64,000 nucleotides of DNA from an uncultured Bacteroidales bacterium (GCA_937926515.1 CALAZZ010000227.1:1-64000), one strand, 5' to 3'; numbered from the stretch's first letter, positions 1-7,192 are shown. Notes: a model not told the origin generated them from the sequence alone. Numbers and translations are program-made.

Positions 1-54
1 TCGCAACCCCAGTGGTATGTACCGGAAGGTGAGGCATCAGCATTTGGTTTGTAG
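1..54 (+). CDS. 3' end of an unidentified plus-strand gene (partial)
   Basis: Frame 1 is open from the window edge for 17 sense codons and ends with TAG at 52-54. The tail reads ...QWYVPEGEASAFGL, which looks like ordinary protein sequence rather than noise. A clean hairpin with a following T run lies about 50 bases downstream in the right orientation, which supports a real gene ending here. Too little is visible to name the protein. Confidence 0.4.
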   Translation, partial: SQPQWYVPEGEASAFGL

Positions 55-102
55 GGCCGGAAACAGTAATCCCTACATAATAATACCAATAATATGGGAA
101 AT

Positions 103-126
103 CTAACCACTTCTGTGGTTAGTTTT
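103..126 (+). terminator. Rho-independent terminator after the first, partial gene
   Basis: CTAACCAC (103-110) and GTGGTTAG (115-122) form a perfect 8-bp stem with a TTCT loop, followed directly by TTTT. It fits as the terminator of the gene ending at 54. It could also act on transcripts of the convergent gene that stops at 272. Confidence 0.7.
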
Positions 127-129
127 ATT

Positions 130-150
130 AATTTAGAAACTTTCTAAATT
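130..150. repeat. AT-rich perfect palindrome
   Basis: AATTTAGAAA (130-139), a central C at 140, and TTTCTAAATT (141-150) form a perfect 10-1-10 palindrome, immediately downstream of the terminator hairpin. It has no T run on either side. It may be a second part of a bidirectional termination region or a protein-binding site; the sequence does not decide. Confidence 0.5.
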
Positions 151-271
151 AAAAGCGCTGTTTATCAGAGCAGTAACTGATTTCGCGAGTTCATTGTTTT
201 TGAATTGGTGTTCTGATGTTTTTAAACCAAACAGGATCTGAGTCCCTGGCTGGTTCAAAAAGCAAATGTAC

Positions 272-1828
272 TTAGTGCACCACCAACTTCTCCACCAACC
301 ACTTCTCCCCATCCCAAACCCTTACCTGGTACAAGCCCCTGGGGAAGTGCGCCACCTCAATCATGTGGAATTGGCTTGTTAGCTGCACCTTGTACAGCAA
401 CCTGCCTGTGGGGCTGTATAGCTCTATTTGCGCCTGTGAAAGTTGCATGTTTTCGGGTAGTTGGAGCCAGACTTGGTTGGTGGCGGGGTTGGGGTAGATA
501 ATAAACTTTGGCAAACTTTCCGCATATGGATTTTCATCCAACGAAACGGTACCATCAGGTTTAAGTTTTATTACAAGCAAGTTCATCAGTGGCGCCTGCC
601 CGGGATAGGTTTTAAAACCTGATACAATTACGCCTCCATCAGAAGTAGCCGTTACAGTATTAACCTGGTAGTAGGCATCGCCACCAAAATACTTTTCCCA
701 AATGATATTCAGCTCCGCATCCAGTTTGTTAACCCGAATCCAGGATGGTTCCTGTTGAAATGGCCATTCAAAAGGTATAATATTCTTAATTCCAGCTGTA
801 TAAATAGTATTATTCTCAAAGGAACATATTGCACTATAAGGTGCAGGAAAATCTCTGATAATTCCATCTCCAAAAGTGATATAAACCAGAGGAGAAATTA
901 ATTCGTTTGCGAGCACTAATACTGATTTATAAATATCTGTAGCATAACTCCCTAAATACCAATTCAGTGTCTTTGCTTGCAGATAATTATTAAATCCATA
1001 CATTATGGAACTCGGAGTAAAACCTTTCCCAGCAAATGCAATTAAACCACTGCTTACTATTGCCATATTAGTATTACCTACCCCTGCAATATTTGGTATT
1101 TTAGAAGTTTTTAAGTATTGCAATTCATCATCAAATTGCAGAAAAAATTCTAGGCCTTGGTTTGTATTACCTTCCATTGGACCAGTCACAGAAATGCCAT
1201 ATATCACTGGATCACTGGAATATTGTATAATATCATTAACATAATGGTTTCCTTCGGAAGTATGTGTATTAAAATTTATAAGGTTGCCAAACATATCAAT
1301 TTTCGCAATTGCAAGATCCATCTGACCAAATGGGCCATATGAACCAGCCCATGTTAGGTTATTACTTTCATCCAGAGCAGTGTAAAATATTTCAAGATTA
1401 AGTGGAATTTGGGTATAGATTTGCTCGATGGGTTGCATTTCATCATCGAAATGTATTTGCACGGCATAAGTATCACTCATATTCTCTGTGAGGTGCGCTA
1501 ATCCAGTTACAACTATGTGATTGTCATCGACTCTGTGAATTCTAGATAGATTAATAATAGTATCAGTGCTACCAAGAGGTAATTGAGATAATACTTCACC
1601 ATTAGCTGACAGTTTAACGAGAATATCGTAACCATAAGTTGGATGTACCAATACTAAAATAATGTACTCATTATTGTTTGTCTCAACTATATCCATTCCT
1701 TGCATAGGAAATGAATTTTCAAGTTCAAAATAAAAACTGTTTTGTGCTTCTATAAACGAGATAAACAATACATTCAAAATAATTAATAAATGTGTTTTTC
1801 GCTTTATATGAATTAATTTGCTTAGCAT
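272..1828 (-). CDS. T9SS type A sorting-domain protein, secreted, function unknown
   Basis: The protein has 518 residues. A basic N-terminus (KLIHIKRKTH) is followed by a hydrophobic stretch and a likely signal peptidase site near EAQ-NS, so export by Sec is expected. The middle (about 45-420) is beta-rich with recurring short segments resembling propeller-type repeats of secreted Bacteroidota proteins; no catalytic motif is visible. The last ~80 residues begin with IYPNPATNQ and contain GRLLYKV and GLYQVRV, the hallmark of the Por secretion system (type A) C-terminal sorting domain. The protein is therefore expected to cross the outer membrane by T9SS and be released or attached to the surface. 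It lies 55 bases downstream of a lipoprotein gene on the same strand, with a stem-loop between them. Confidence 0.85.
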   Translation of the reverse strand: MLSKLIHIKRKTHLLIILNVLFISFIEAQNSFYFELENSFPMQGMDIVETNNNEYIILVLVHPTYGYDILVKLSANGEVLSQLPLGSTDTIINLSRIHRVDDNHIVVTGLAHLTENMSDTYAVQIHFDDEMQPIEQIYTQIPLNLEIFYTALDESNNLTWAGSYGPFGQMDLAIAKIDMFGNLINFNTHTSEGNHYVNDIIQYSSDPVIYGISVTGPMEGNTNQGLEFFLQFDDELQYLKTSKIPNIAGVGNTNMAIVSSGLIAFAGKGFTPSSIMYGFNNYLQAKTLNWYLGSYATDIYKSVLVLANELISPLVYITFGDGIIRDFPAPYSAICSFENNTIYTAGIKNIIPFEWPFQQEPSWIRVNKLDAELNIIWEKYFGGDAYYQVNTVTATSDGGVIVSGFKTYPGQAPLMNLLVIKLKPDGTVSLDENPYAESLPKFIIYPNPATNQVWLQLPENMQLSQAQIELYSPTGRLLYKVQLTSQFHMIEVAHFPRGLYQVRVWDGEKWLVEKLVVH

Positions 1829-1847
1829 ATGTAACTGTAATTAAGTC

Positions 1848-1875
1848 ACCTTGGTTGTCTTTCGACAACCAAGGT
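1848..1875 (-). terminator. Strong stem-loop between lipoprotein and T9SS cargo genes
   Basis: ACCTTGGTTGTC (1848-1859) pairs perfectly with GACAACCAAGGT (1864-1875), a 12-bp stem. On the minus strand, the transcribed one, the loop is GAAA, a very stable tetraloop. No T run follows on the minus strand, so this may be a processing or mRNA-end-stabilising element rather than a classical terminator. Confidence 0.5.
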
Positions 1876-1883
1876 AAATAAAA

Positions 1884-2870
1884 CTATAAATCTTCTTGGG
1901 GTTGACCAGAAATATGTGGTATACCATAATAGATCATTAGTGTGTGACGTGGAAAACTTTGATAATTATACATGAGAATATCATCAATCACATGATACTT
2001 GATAAGGGATAATCCAGGTGGCTCATTTATTACCCCAAATTCAAGAATATTAGGGTGATAATAGTTTAAATCATCAGGCGGTAAACAAGAATGTTGGAAG
2101 TTTGGATCCAGGTAATCAATCGGGATATGACTTGCAAATAATTTATAGCCTGAAGGGCTCATCTCATCCGGAAAGTAATCCGCATGAACTACAGCTGTGT
2201 ATTCATCTGTCCAATACACCCTTCCAGGGCCCGGTACGGGTACTGTAATGTTGGCCGCAAAAGTAAGCCTCTTGGCCGCGTCAGAGCCAATATTTTCACC
2301 TTCGTAGGGGCCGCAGCGGCCAAGTCCCCAACCCCAGTACCACCAGTGGCCTTCGCTGAAAGGATAGCCCCAGCTTAGGCCCGAGTTGTATCCCATCATG
2401 GCTACTGCCATGAGCTCTGCCTGATCATTAGCCTGGCCTGAAATACTTACACTGACAAGGTCAAGTGTTTTTTCGGCTGCTTCGATTTCATGGTACCTGG
2501 CCGATAAAAAACCTGTTATTTCAAAAAAGGCATTGGAAAATGCTTCCATGCTGACCTGACCACTTTGTAAGGGTACGTTCACGAAAACCGTATCCAAGGG
2601 AAGTATTTCATATTCCATTTTTGTATCGGCATAGGAGAAATTCAAGGTAGCCGAAAGGTGCCAGCGCGCATCCTCAAGGGACATAAGTTCGCCGCTTTTC
2701 AGCGGGTTGTCCATCTTTTGCTTGAATTCCAGCAGGTATTGGTCCATTTCTGAAAGCATGGGTGTTTCAATTTCTGCGTTCAAGAGTTGTGTATCCGGCA
2801 TGTCTTTTTTGCAGGAAAAAAGCGTCAGAAACAACAACGCCAATGAGATGTTAAATATTTTGTGTTTCAT
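1884..2870 (-). CDS. Putative lipoprotein, unknown function
   Basis: The start at 2870 is chosen because it begins a typical lipoprotein signal peptide: MKHK, a hydrophobic core, then the lipobox LFSC with Cys20 followed by KKD. The frame is open 43 codons further upstream (to 2999), but that part is low in hydrophobicity, Gly/Pro-rich and overlaps hairpins, so it is probably untranslated. The mature protein (~308 residues) is expected to sit in an envelope membrane facing the periplasm or outside. It is rich in Trp, Tyr and Gly around mature residues 160-210 (for example HWWYWGWGLGRC). I recognise no family. It probably forms a unit with the T9SS cargo gene downstream. Confidence 0.75.
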   Translation of the reverse strand: MKHKIFNISLALLFLTLFSCKKDMPDTQLLNAEIETPMLSEMDQYLLEFKQKMDNPLKSGELMSLEDARWHLSATLNFSYADTKMEYEILPLDTVFVNVPLQSGQVSMEAFSNAFFEITGFLSARYHEIEAAEKTLDLVSVSISGQANDQAELMAVAMMGYNSGLSWGYPFSEGHWWYWGWGLGRCGPYEGENIGSDAAKRLTFAANITVPVPGPGRVYWTDEYTAVVHADYFPDEMSPSGYKLFASHIPIDYLDPNFQHSCLPPDDLNYYHPNILEFGVINEPPGLSLIKYHVIDDILMYNYQSFPRHTLMIYYGIPHISGQPQEDL

Positions 2871-3311
2871 GGTATAATGTTTTTGATGTGAATAAAAAGA
2901 GTTTTTAGACTTTGGCGGATTATGATTGATCGCCGGTATCCCCTGGCGACCGCCATCCCCCGTGCACTTCACTTTCAGGGATGGCGTTTGTTCGGACAAA
3001 CTTATTCTTCCCCAGCCAAAAAATATATTTCGTGGTGCAATAGAGGACAGAGTGTCTTAAGGCTCTACGGCCAAAATGGGGCTCAGAATTCAGCCCTGCA
3101 TAAAAATATTGTGTCTGAAATAGAAAGTCGTGATTGATTGAGGGGGGGGGGTAACACCTTATTATACAGATCATTACAAATGTCTGCAGCATGGCAATCA
3201 ACTCTTTTGGCCGGCATGAACGACTGCTGTGCCCGGGATGTGGCCGGATGGTTCATTTTTTAATGGTTCCGGTACTAAAATGGTATTTTCTATACATTAA
3301 TACCCATAAGC

Positions 3312-3348
3312 CCTTAAACCTAACCATTTGACTATGGTTTTTTTAAGG
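3312..3348 (+). terminator. Terminator-like hairpin with no gene upstream
   Basis: AACCAT (3322-3327) pairs with ATGGTT (3334-3339) around a 6-nt loop. Outer arms CCTTAAA (3312-3318) and TTTAAGG (3342-3348) extend the structure, with a T run at 3338-3344. It is oriented to end plus-strand transcription, but no plus-strand gene is evident between 2871 and 3312, so it may end a small untranslated transcript. Confidence 0.45.
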
Positions 3349-3538
3349 TCATTATCCAATTTAGAATGATTATGAATTATAGGTGCTGTTAATCAGCGCT
3401 TTCCAATTATCATTGTTAACGGCTTTTCACAACTCCAGGTGGAATCGCATGGTTATATCAGTACCCTATACTTTCTCGGCATCAAAGTGATGCCAAGCGG
3501 GACAAAAAGATTCTTATGCCTTGATAAAAAGATTTTTT

Positions 3539-3546
3539 TACCTTTG
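3539..3546 (+). promoter_or_regulatory. Bacteroidota -7 element upstream of rpsU
   Basis: TACCTTTG matches the TAnnTTTG -7 consensus of the primary sigma factor of Bacteroidota and lies 54 bases upstream of the rpsU start. No clear TTTG -33 element is found at the usual distance, so the call rests on one element. Confidence 0.45.
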
Positions 3547-3599
3547 CAGCCCGATTAAAAGAAAAGATTCAGTACTAATAAAAAGAGAGTGTAAAGCAT

Positions 3600-3794
3600 A
3601 TGATTATCATTCCTGTAAAAGAAGGCGAAAGCATTGACCGCGCATTAAAAAAATACAAACGTAAGTTTGAGAAAACAGGTGTTGTAAAAGAATTGCGCAA
3701 CCGGCAAAAGTTTACCAAGCCCTCCATTGTCAACCGCGAGCGCAAACTTAAAGCCATCTATATCCAGCAGCTTCGCCAGGAGGCCGATAATTAA
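3600..3794 (+). CDS. rpsU: 30S ribosomal protein S21 (bS21)
   Basis: The protein has 64 residues, the usual length for Bacteroidota bS21, and is strongly basic with the family opening (IIIPVKEGESIDRALKKYKR) and an Arg/Lys-rich helix. bS21 binds the 30S platform next to the 3' end of 16S rRNA and in this phylum takes part in hiding the anti-Shine-Dalgarno sequence. The start is ATG after an A-rich leader that carries only a weak purine stretch (AGAGAG). A Xer recombinase gene follows at 88 bases and hpf after that, so three ribosome- and chromosome-maintenance genes stand together. Confidence 0.95.
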   Translation: MIIIPVKEGESIDRALKKYKRKFEKTGVVKELRNRQKFTKPSIVNRERKLKAIYIQQLRQEADN

Positions 3795-3827
3795 GGCCGG
3801 GTTTCTTAAACATTTTTTATCAAATTG

Positions 3828-3867
3828 CTTTGATGTCGATATAGATTAAACTATATTTACATCAAAG
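3828..3867. promoter_or_regulatory. 40-bp interrupted palindrome between rpsU and the Xer gene
   Basis: CTTTGATGT (3828-3836) pairs with ACATCAAAG (3859-3867), and ATATAG (3839-3844) with CTATAT (3851-3856), around a central ATTAAA. Only the 2-nt CG/TT positions fail to pair. TTTT follows at 3868-3871, so it could terminate rpsU transcripts. It also overlaps a promoter-like pair, so it could be an operator for the Xer gene. Confidence 0.55.
3829..3859 (+). promoter_or_regulatory. Putative promoter of the Xer recombinase gene
   Basis: TTTG (3829-3832), 19 bases, then TATATTTA (3852-3859), one base off the TAnnTTTG -7 consensus, with ideal -33/-7 spacing for Bacteroidota. Transcription would start near 3865, leaving a very short leader to the ATG at 3882. 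Both elements sit inside the palindrome at 3828-3867. Confidence 0.5.
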
Positions 3868-3881
3868 TTTTGTATGGGGTA

Positions 3882-4763
3882 ATGCGTGAACGTTTTTTAA
3901 CATATCTCACCACCGAAAAGCGTGCTTCAGCACACACCCTGGATGCATACAATACCGATCTGAAACAATTTGAAATGTTCGTATCCGAAATTTATGACCT
4001 GGAAGGGATTCAGTCAGCCACCTCTAATATGATCCGCTCATGGGTGGTTCAGCTCAAAGACCATGGTATTTCGGCGCGAAGCATCAACCGTAAGCTTACC
4101 AGCCTGAGAAGCTATTATGGCTTTTTACAGAAAACAAACCCGGGAACTGATAACCCGGCTGCAAAGATCAATTCGCTCAAATCAAAAAAACAATTGCCTG
4201 TATTCATTCCCCAGGAAAGTATGCAGAAACTGCTCGAGAACGAAGGCTCCGGGTTGGGTTTTTCGGAATTACGTGATTACCTTATTATAGAAGTGCTGTA
4301 TCAAACAGGGATGCGTCGTGCCGAACTGGTTCAACTAAAAGAAAAGGATATTGATTTCGGCCGCTCAGTTTTTAAAGTTAGCGGCAAGCGTAATAAACAA
4401 CGCTTTGTTCCGTTTCATTCAAAACTATCGCTTGCATTGAACGCTTACCTCGAAGCTAAACATAATAAATACGGAACCGCTGTACCCGCACTTATCGTTT
4501 CGGACAAGGGCAGGCCTGCCACGGCCGACTTGATCTATAGAATTGTAAACAGTTATCTGAAACAATTCACCAGCCTGACCAAAACCAGTCCGCATGTGCT
4601 GCGCCACACCTTTGCCACCCACTTACTTAACAATGGGGCCAGCCTCATTGCCATACGCGATCTGTTGGGGCACAGCAACCTGGCCGCCACTGAGATCTAC
4701 ACCCATAATTCCATTGAACAATTAAAAAAAATACATGAACAAGCCCATCCAAAGGGGCATTAA
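3882..4763 (+). CDS. Tyrosine recombinase, XerC/XerD type
   Basis: The protein has 293 residues from the ATG at 3882, standard for Xer recombinases; a TTG at 3870 in the same frame is less likely. The N-terminal SAM-like core-binding domain (about 1-90, with RFLTYLTTEKRAS and ARSINRKLTSLRS) is followed by the catalytic domain. The active-site set is visible: Arg in TGMRRAEL, His-x-x-Arg in HVLRHTFATHLL, His in LLGHSNL and the nucleophile Tyr in TEIYTH. Xer proteins resolve chromosome dimers at dif during cell division. Whether this is the XerC or XerD partner cannot be decided here. hpf follows after 22 bases. Confidence 0.9.
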   Translation: MRERFLTYLTTEKRASAHTLDAYNTDLKQFEMFVSEIYDLEGIQSATSNMIRSWVVQLKDHGISARSINRKLTSLRSYYGFLQKTNPGTDNPAAKINSLKSKKQLPVFIPQESMQKLLENEGSGLGFSELRDYLIIEVLYQTGMRRAELVQLKEKDIDFGRSVFKVSGKRNKQRFVPFHSKLSLALNAYLEAKHNKYGTAVPALIVSDKGRPATADLIYRIVNSYLKQFTSLTKTSPHVLRHTFATHLLNNGASLIAIRDLLGHSNLAATEIYTHNSIEQLKKIHEQAHPKGH

Positions 4764-4773
4764 TTAATAAAAC

Positions 4774-4780
4774 AAGGAGG
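4774..4780 (+). promoter_or_regulatory. Canonical Shine-Dalgarno sequence of hpf
   Basis: AAGGAGG lies 5 bases before the hpf ATG at 4786. Most genes in this window lack such a site, as is normal for the phylum, so this one is an exception. Confidence 0.8.
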
Positions 4781-4785
4781 TTAAT

Positions 4786-5082
4786 ATGAAAGTCATTATC
4801 AATTCTGTACACTTCAAGACCGATCAAAAACTTGAAAACTTCATCACCAACAAAATAGAAAAACTTGCAAAAAAACACGATGACATCATCGGTTCTGATG
4901 TGACCCTCAAGCTAGAAAACACAGACAGCCCTGAAAATAAGATCACTGAAATACGTGTAAATATGAAAGGAAACGACCTCTACGCCAGCAAACAGAGCAA
5001 ATCATTCGAAGAAGCAACAGATCAGGCCATCGACGCTTTAAAAAAACAATTGGAAAAAAAGAAGGGTAAATATACCCACTAA
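4786..5082 (+). CDS. hpf: Ribosome hibernation-promoting factor, HPF/RaiA family (short form)
   Basis: The protein has 98 residues, the size of the short-form HPF/YfiA fold. It opens with MKVIINSVHFKTDQKLENFI and carries the amphipathic helix segment NKIEKLAKKHDD and a Lys-rich C-terminus (KKQLEKKKGKY). Members bind the 30S decoding region in starved cells, block tRNA and mRNA sites and promote inactive ribosome dimers or monomers. It lies 22 bases after the Xer gene, so co-transcription is likely. The start is fixed by the AAGGAGG site. The tRNA-tuf unit begins 150 bases downstream with its own promoter. Confidence 0.92.
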   Translation: MKVIINSVHFKTDQKLENFITNKIEKLAKKHDDIIGSDVTLKLENTDSPENKITEIRVNMKGNDLYASKQSKSFEEATDQAIDALKKQLEKKKGKYTH

Positions 5083-5147
5083 AACAGTGCGCTATCCAGC
5101 TGCCTGAGGGTCTGATGAAAAAATAATGCACTTTTTCAAAAAAAACT

Positions 5148-5178
5148 TTTGGTAATTCATCAAAACTATCTATTTTTG
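5148..5178 (+). promoter_or_regulatory. Promoter of the tRNA-tuf-ribosomal protein unit
   Basis: TTTG (5148-5151), a 19-base spacer and TATTTTTG (5171-5178) match the Bacteroidota TTTG-N19-TAnnTTTG consensus exactly. Transcription would start near 5185, about 48 bases before the first tRNA. An 11-bp hairpin-capable sequence (5178-5202, arms GCAAACC/GGTTTGC) covers the start region. Confidence 0.72.
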
Positions 5179-5232
5179 CAAACCTTTTTCGAGAGGGTTT
5201 GCATACTTATGCATTCAACGTTCTTTAAACAA

Positions 5233-5306
5233 GCCGATGTAGCTCAGTTGGCCAGAGCAGCTGATTTGTAATCAGCTGGTCGGGGGTTCGAATCCCTCCA
5301 TCGGCT
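5233..5306 (+). tRNA. tRNA-Thr (TGT)
   Basis: 74 nt. The acceptor GCCGATG/CATCGGC pairs fully. The anticodon stem GCTGA/TCAGC encloses the loop TTTGTAA with anticodon TGT. The T arm contains GGTTCGAATCC. No CCA is encoded. Confidence 0.96.
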
Positions 5307-5328
5307 CTGTTTTAAAAAATCATGTGAC

Positions 5329-5410
5329 GGGGAAGTACCAGAGCGGTCAAATGGGGCAGACTGTAAATCTGTTGGCGCAGCCTTCGGAGGTTCGAATCCT
5401 TCCTTCCCCA
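5329..5410 (+). tRNA. tRNA-Tyr (GTA)
   Basis: 82 nt, a class II tRNA with a long variable arm. The acceptor is GGGGAAG/CTTCCCC. The anticodon loop CTGTAAA carries GTA, and the T arm contains GGTTCGAATCC. No CCA is encoded. Confidence 0.96.
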
Positions 5411-5423
5411 CAGATTGCCGATT

Positions 5424-5496
5424 GCGGGAATAGCTCATTTGGTAGAGCGACAGCCTTCCAAGCTGTAGGTGGCCGGTTCGAGCCCGGTTTCCCGCT
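5424..5496 (+). tRNA. tRNA-Gly (TCC)
   Basis: 73 nt. The acceptor GCGGGAA pairs with TTCCCGC, and the anticodon stem ACAGC/GCTGT encloses loop CTTCCAA with anticodon TCC. The T arm contains GGTTCGAGCCC. Confidence 0.96.
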
Positions 5497-5500
5497 CAAG

Positions 5501-5572
5501 GCCGATGTAGCTCAGTGGTAGAGCGCTTCCTTGGTAAGGAAGAGGTCACGAGTTCAATCCTCGTCATTGGCT
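5501..5572 (+). tRNA. tRNA-Thr (GGT)
   Basis: 72 nt. The acceptor GCCGATG pairs with CATTGGC (one G-T pair). The anticodon stem CTTCC/GGAAG encloses loop TTGGTAA with anticodon GGT. It is only 4 bases after tRNA-Gly and 44 bases before tuf, so it belongs to the same transcript. Confidence 0.96.
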
Positions 5573-5616
5573 CAAAGTTTATTTAATACTAACACCTTTA
5601 AATAAAACAATTAGAT

Positions 5617-6804
5617 ATGGCTAAAGCAAAATTTGAACGTACAAAGCCACACGTTAACATCGGAACCATCGGTCACGTTGACCACGGTAAAACTACTTTA
5701 ACAGCAGCAATTACACTCTGTCTTCAGGACAAGGGATTTGCCGAGTTTAAATCTTTTGATTCAATCGACGCTGCCCCTGAAGAAAAAGAAAGAGGTATCA
5801 CCATCAATACCGCTCACGTTGAGTACCAGACTGACAGCCGCCACTATGCGCATGTTGACTGTCCCGGTCACGCTGACTACGTGAAAAACATGGTAACAGG
5901 TGCTGCCCAAATGGACGGTGCAATTATCGTAGTAGCTGCAACCGACGGCCCGATGCCACAAACGCGTGAGCATATCCTTTTGGCACGCCAGGTAGGCGTT
6001 CCAAGGCTCGTTGTATTCATGAACAAGGTTGACCTTGTTGATGATGAAGAGCTGCTCGAACTGGTTGAAATGGAAATCAGGGACCTCCTCACCTTTTATA
6101 AGTTTGATGGAGACAACACCCCTGTTATCCGTGGATCAGCACTCGGCGGACTCAACAAAGAGCCACAATGGGTTGAAAAGATCTTTGAACTCATGGAAGC
6201 ATGTGACACCTGGATACCACTTCCGGAACGTGATCAGGACAAACCATTCCTGATGCCGGTAGAGGACGTGTTCTCAATCACCGGACGTGGTACAGTGGCC
6301 ACCGGCAGAATTGAAACCGGCGTGATCAAAACAGGTGATCCTGTTGACATCATCGGTATGGGTGCCGAAAAACTAAAATCTGTTGTTACCGGAGTGGAGA
6401 TGTTCCGTAAGATCCTCGACCGTGGTGAAGCAGGTGATAATGCAGGTTTGTTGCTACGTGGTATTGACAAAGATGAAATCCGCAGGGGCATGGTCATCGC
6501 GGCTACTGGCTCAGTCACACCACACAAGCATTTCAAAGCTGAGGTGTATATCCTGAAAAAAGAAGAAGGTGGCCGTCATACACCATTCCACAACAAATAT
6601 CGTCCACAGTTCTATTTCAGGACCACTGACGTTACCGGTGAGATTATCCTCCCCGAAGGTGTGGAAATGGTAATGCCTGGTGACAACCTCACCATTGAAG
6701 TGCAACTGATCGCTGAGATCGCCATGAACAAAGGTTTGCGTTTCGCAATCCGTGAAGGTGGCCGAACAGTGGGTGCCGGCCAGGTAACTGAGATTCTGGA
6801 ATAA
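5617..6804 (+). CDS. tuf: Translation elongation factor Tu
   Basis: The protein has 395 residues, the normal length. The GTPase domain shows GHVDHGKT (residues 19-26), the switch-II DCPGH and NKVD; domains II and III follow ([12 protein letters not shown], and RGGRTV-like [11 protein letters not shown] at the C-terminus). EF-Tu carries aminoacyl-tRNA to the ribosomal A site in a GTP-dependent manner. It stands in the order common in this phylum, tRNA cluster - tuf - tRNA-Trp - secE - nusG - rplKAJL - rpoBC, so tRNAs, their carrier, the transcription machinery and ribosomal stalk share a transcript. The start is ATG with no Shine-Dalgarno sequence and an A-rich leader. Confidence 0.98.
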   Translation: MAKAKFERTKPHVNIGTIGHVDHGKTTLTAAITLCLQDKGFAEFKSFDSIDAAPEEKERGITINTAHVEYQTDSRHYAHVDCPGHADYVKNMVTGAAQMDGAIIVVAATDGPMPQTREHILLARQVGVPRLVVFMNKVDLVDDEELLELVEMEIRDLLTFYKFDGDNTPVIRGSALGGLNKEPQWVEKIFELMEACDTWIPLPERDQDKPFLMPVEDVFSITGRGTVATGRIETGVIKTGDPVDIIGMGAEKLKSVVTGVEMFRKILDRGEAGDNAGLLLRGIDKDEIRRGMVIAATGSVTPHKHFKAEVYILKKEEGGRHTPFHNKYRPQFYFRTTDVTGEIILPEGVEMVMPGDNLTIEVQLIAEIAMNKGLRFAIREGGRTVGAGQVTEILE

Positions 6805-6829
6805 GGATCAGTCAAAATGATATAAAATT

Positions 6830-6871
6830 GTTAAAGGTATTCTGATCCAGACATTTCGGAATACCTTTAAC
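6830..6871 (+). terminator. Long stem-loop between tuf and tRNA-Trp
   Basis: GTTAAAGGTATTC (6830-6842) pairs perfectly with GAATACCTTTAAC (6859-6871), a 13-bp stem that can extend by three more pairs into the loop. No T run follows, so it may be a partial terminator or a processing site separating tuf mRNA from the tRNA-secE-nusG part. Confidence 0.55.
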
Positions 6872-6901
6872 TTGCTAAATAAAAGCATAAATAAAAAGGA
6901 T

Positions 6902-6974
6902 ACGGGTGTAGCTCAACTGGTAGAGTAGTGGTCTCCAAAACCATTGGTTGTGGGTTCGAGTCCTACCACCCGTG
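6902..6974 (+). tRNA. tRNA-Trp (CCA)
   Basis: 73 nt. The acceptor ACGGGTG pairs with CACCCGT, discriminator G. The anticodon stem GTGGT/ACCAT encloses loop CTCCAAA with anticodon CCA. The T arm contains GGTTCGAGTCC. It lies 20 bases before secE. Confidence 0.96.
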
Positions 6975-6994
6975 CAATTAAAAGTTTAGATTCA

Positions 6995-7192
6995 ATGGCA
7001 AAATTAAGCATCGTAAACTACGCAAAGGAAAGTTACACCGAATTGTTACAAAAGGTTTCCTGGCCCACATGGAGTGAGCTGCAAAGTAGTGCTATTGTCG
7101 TATCCATTGCTTCCCTTATAATAGCCCTTGTGGTTTATTTGATGGATAAGTCGTTTCAAACAATACTGGAAAACTTTTACAGGTTATTCTAA
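6995..7192 (+). CDS. secE: Preprotein translocase subunit SecE
   Basis: The protein has 65 residues with the short single-span architecture typical of most bacteria. The amphipathic helix carries the family signature KVSWPTWSEL, followed by one membrane segment (about 31-49). SecE clamps SecY in the inner-membrane translocon. The ATG at 6995 is chosen because the longer open frame runs back into tRNA-Trp. nusG follows after 65 bases, the conserved secE-nusG pairing. Confidence 0.96.
   Translation: MAKLSIVNYAKESYTELLQKVSWPTWSELQSSAIVVSIASLIIALVVYLMDKSFQTILENFYRLF

Larger units (their letters stand above)
2871..3599. other. Gene-free stretch with hairpins and a G10 tract
   Basis: No convincing coding sequence was found in these 729 bases; the short open frames on both strands have implausible composition. 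The stretch holds a 9-bp stem-loop (CGCCATCCC 2951-2959 with GGGATGGCG 2978-2986), an abutting hairpin (GTTTGT 2986-2991, ACAAAC 2996-3001), a run of ten G at 3142-3151, a terminator-like hairpin at 3312-3348, a small hairpin GGCATC/GATGCC at 3478-3494, and the putative rpsU promoter at 3539-3546. Confidence 0.6.

Noticed and set aside
154..175. Imperfect GCTG-TTAAT-CAGC-like hairpins in spacers near 154, 3383 and 58400
   Set aside because: The three copies share only about 10-12 bases and differ in flanks, so a repeat family cannot be supported from this window.
2920..3201. Open frames of 71 and 93 codons on opposite strands in the gene-free stretch
   Set aside because: Their composition is unlike the neighbouring proteins, they overlap each other and hairpins, and the minus frame runs through the G10 tract; no protein feature is visible.
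3870..3881. TTG start four codons upstream of the Xer gene ATG
   Set aside because: It would lie within a few bases of the predicted transcription start and add residues without family support; the ATG at 3882 is preferred.
5083..5140. AGTGC/GCACT pairing followed by T5 after hpf as a terminator
   Set aside because: Only 5 pairs with a loop of over 30 bases; too weak to call.
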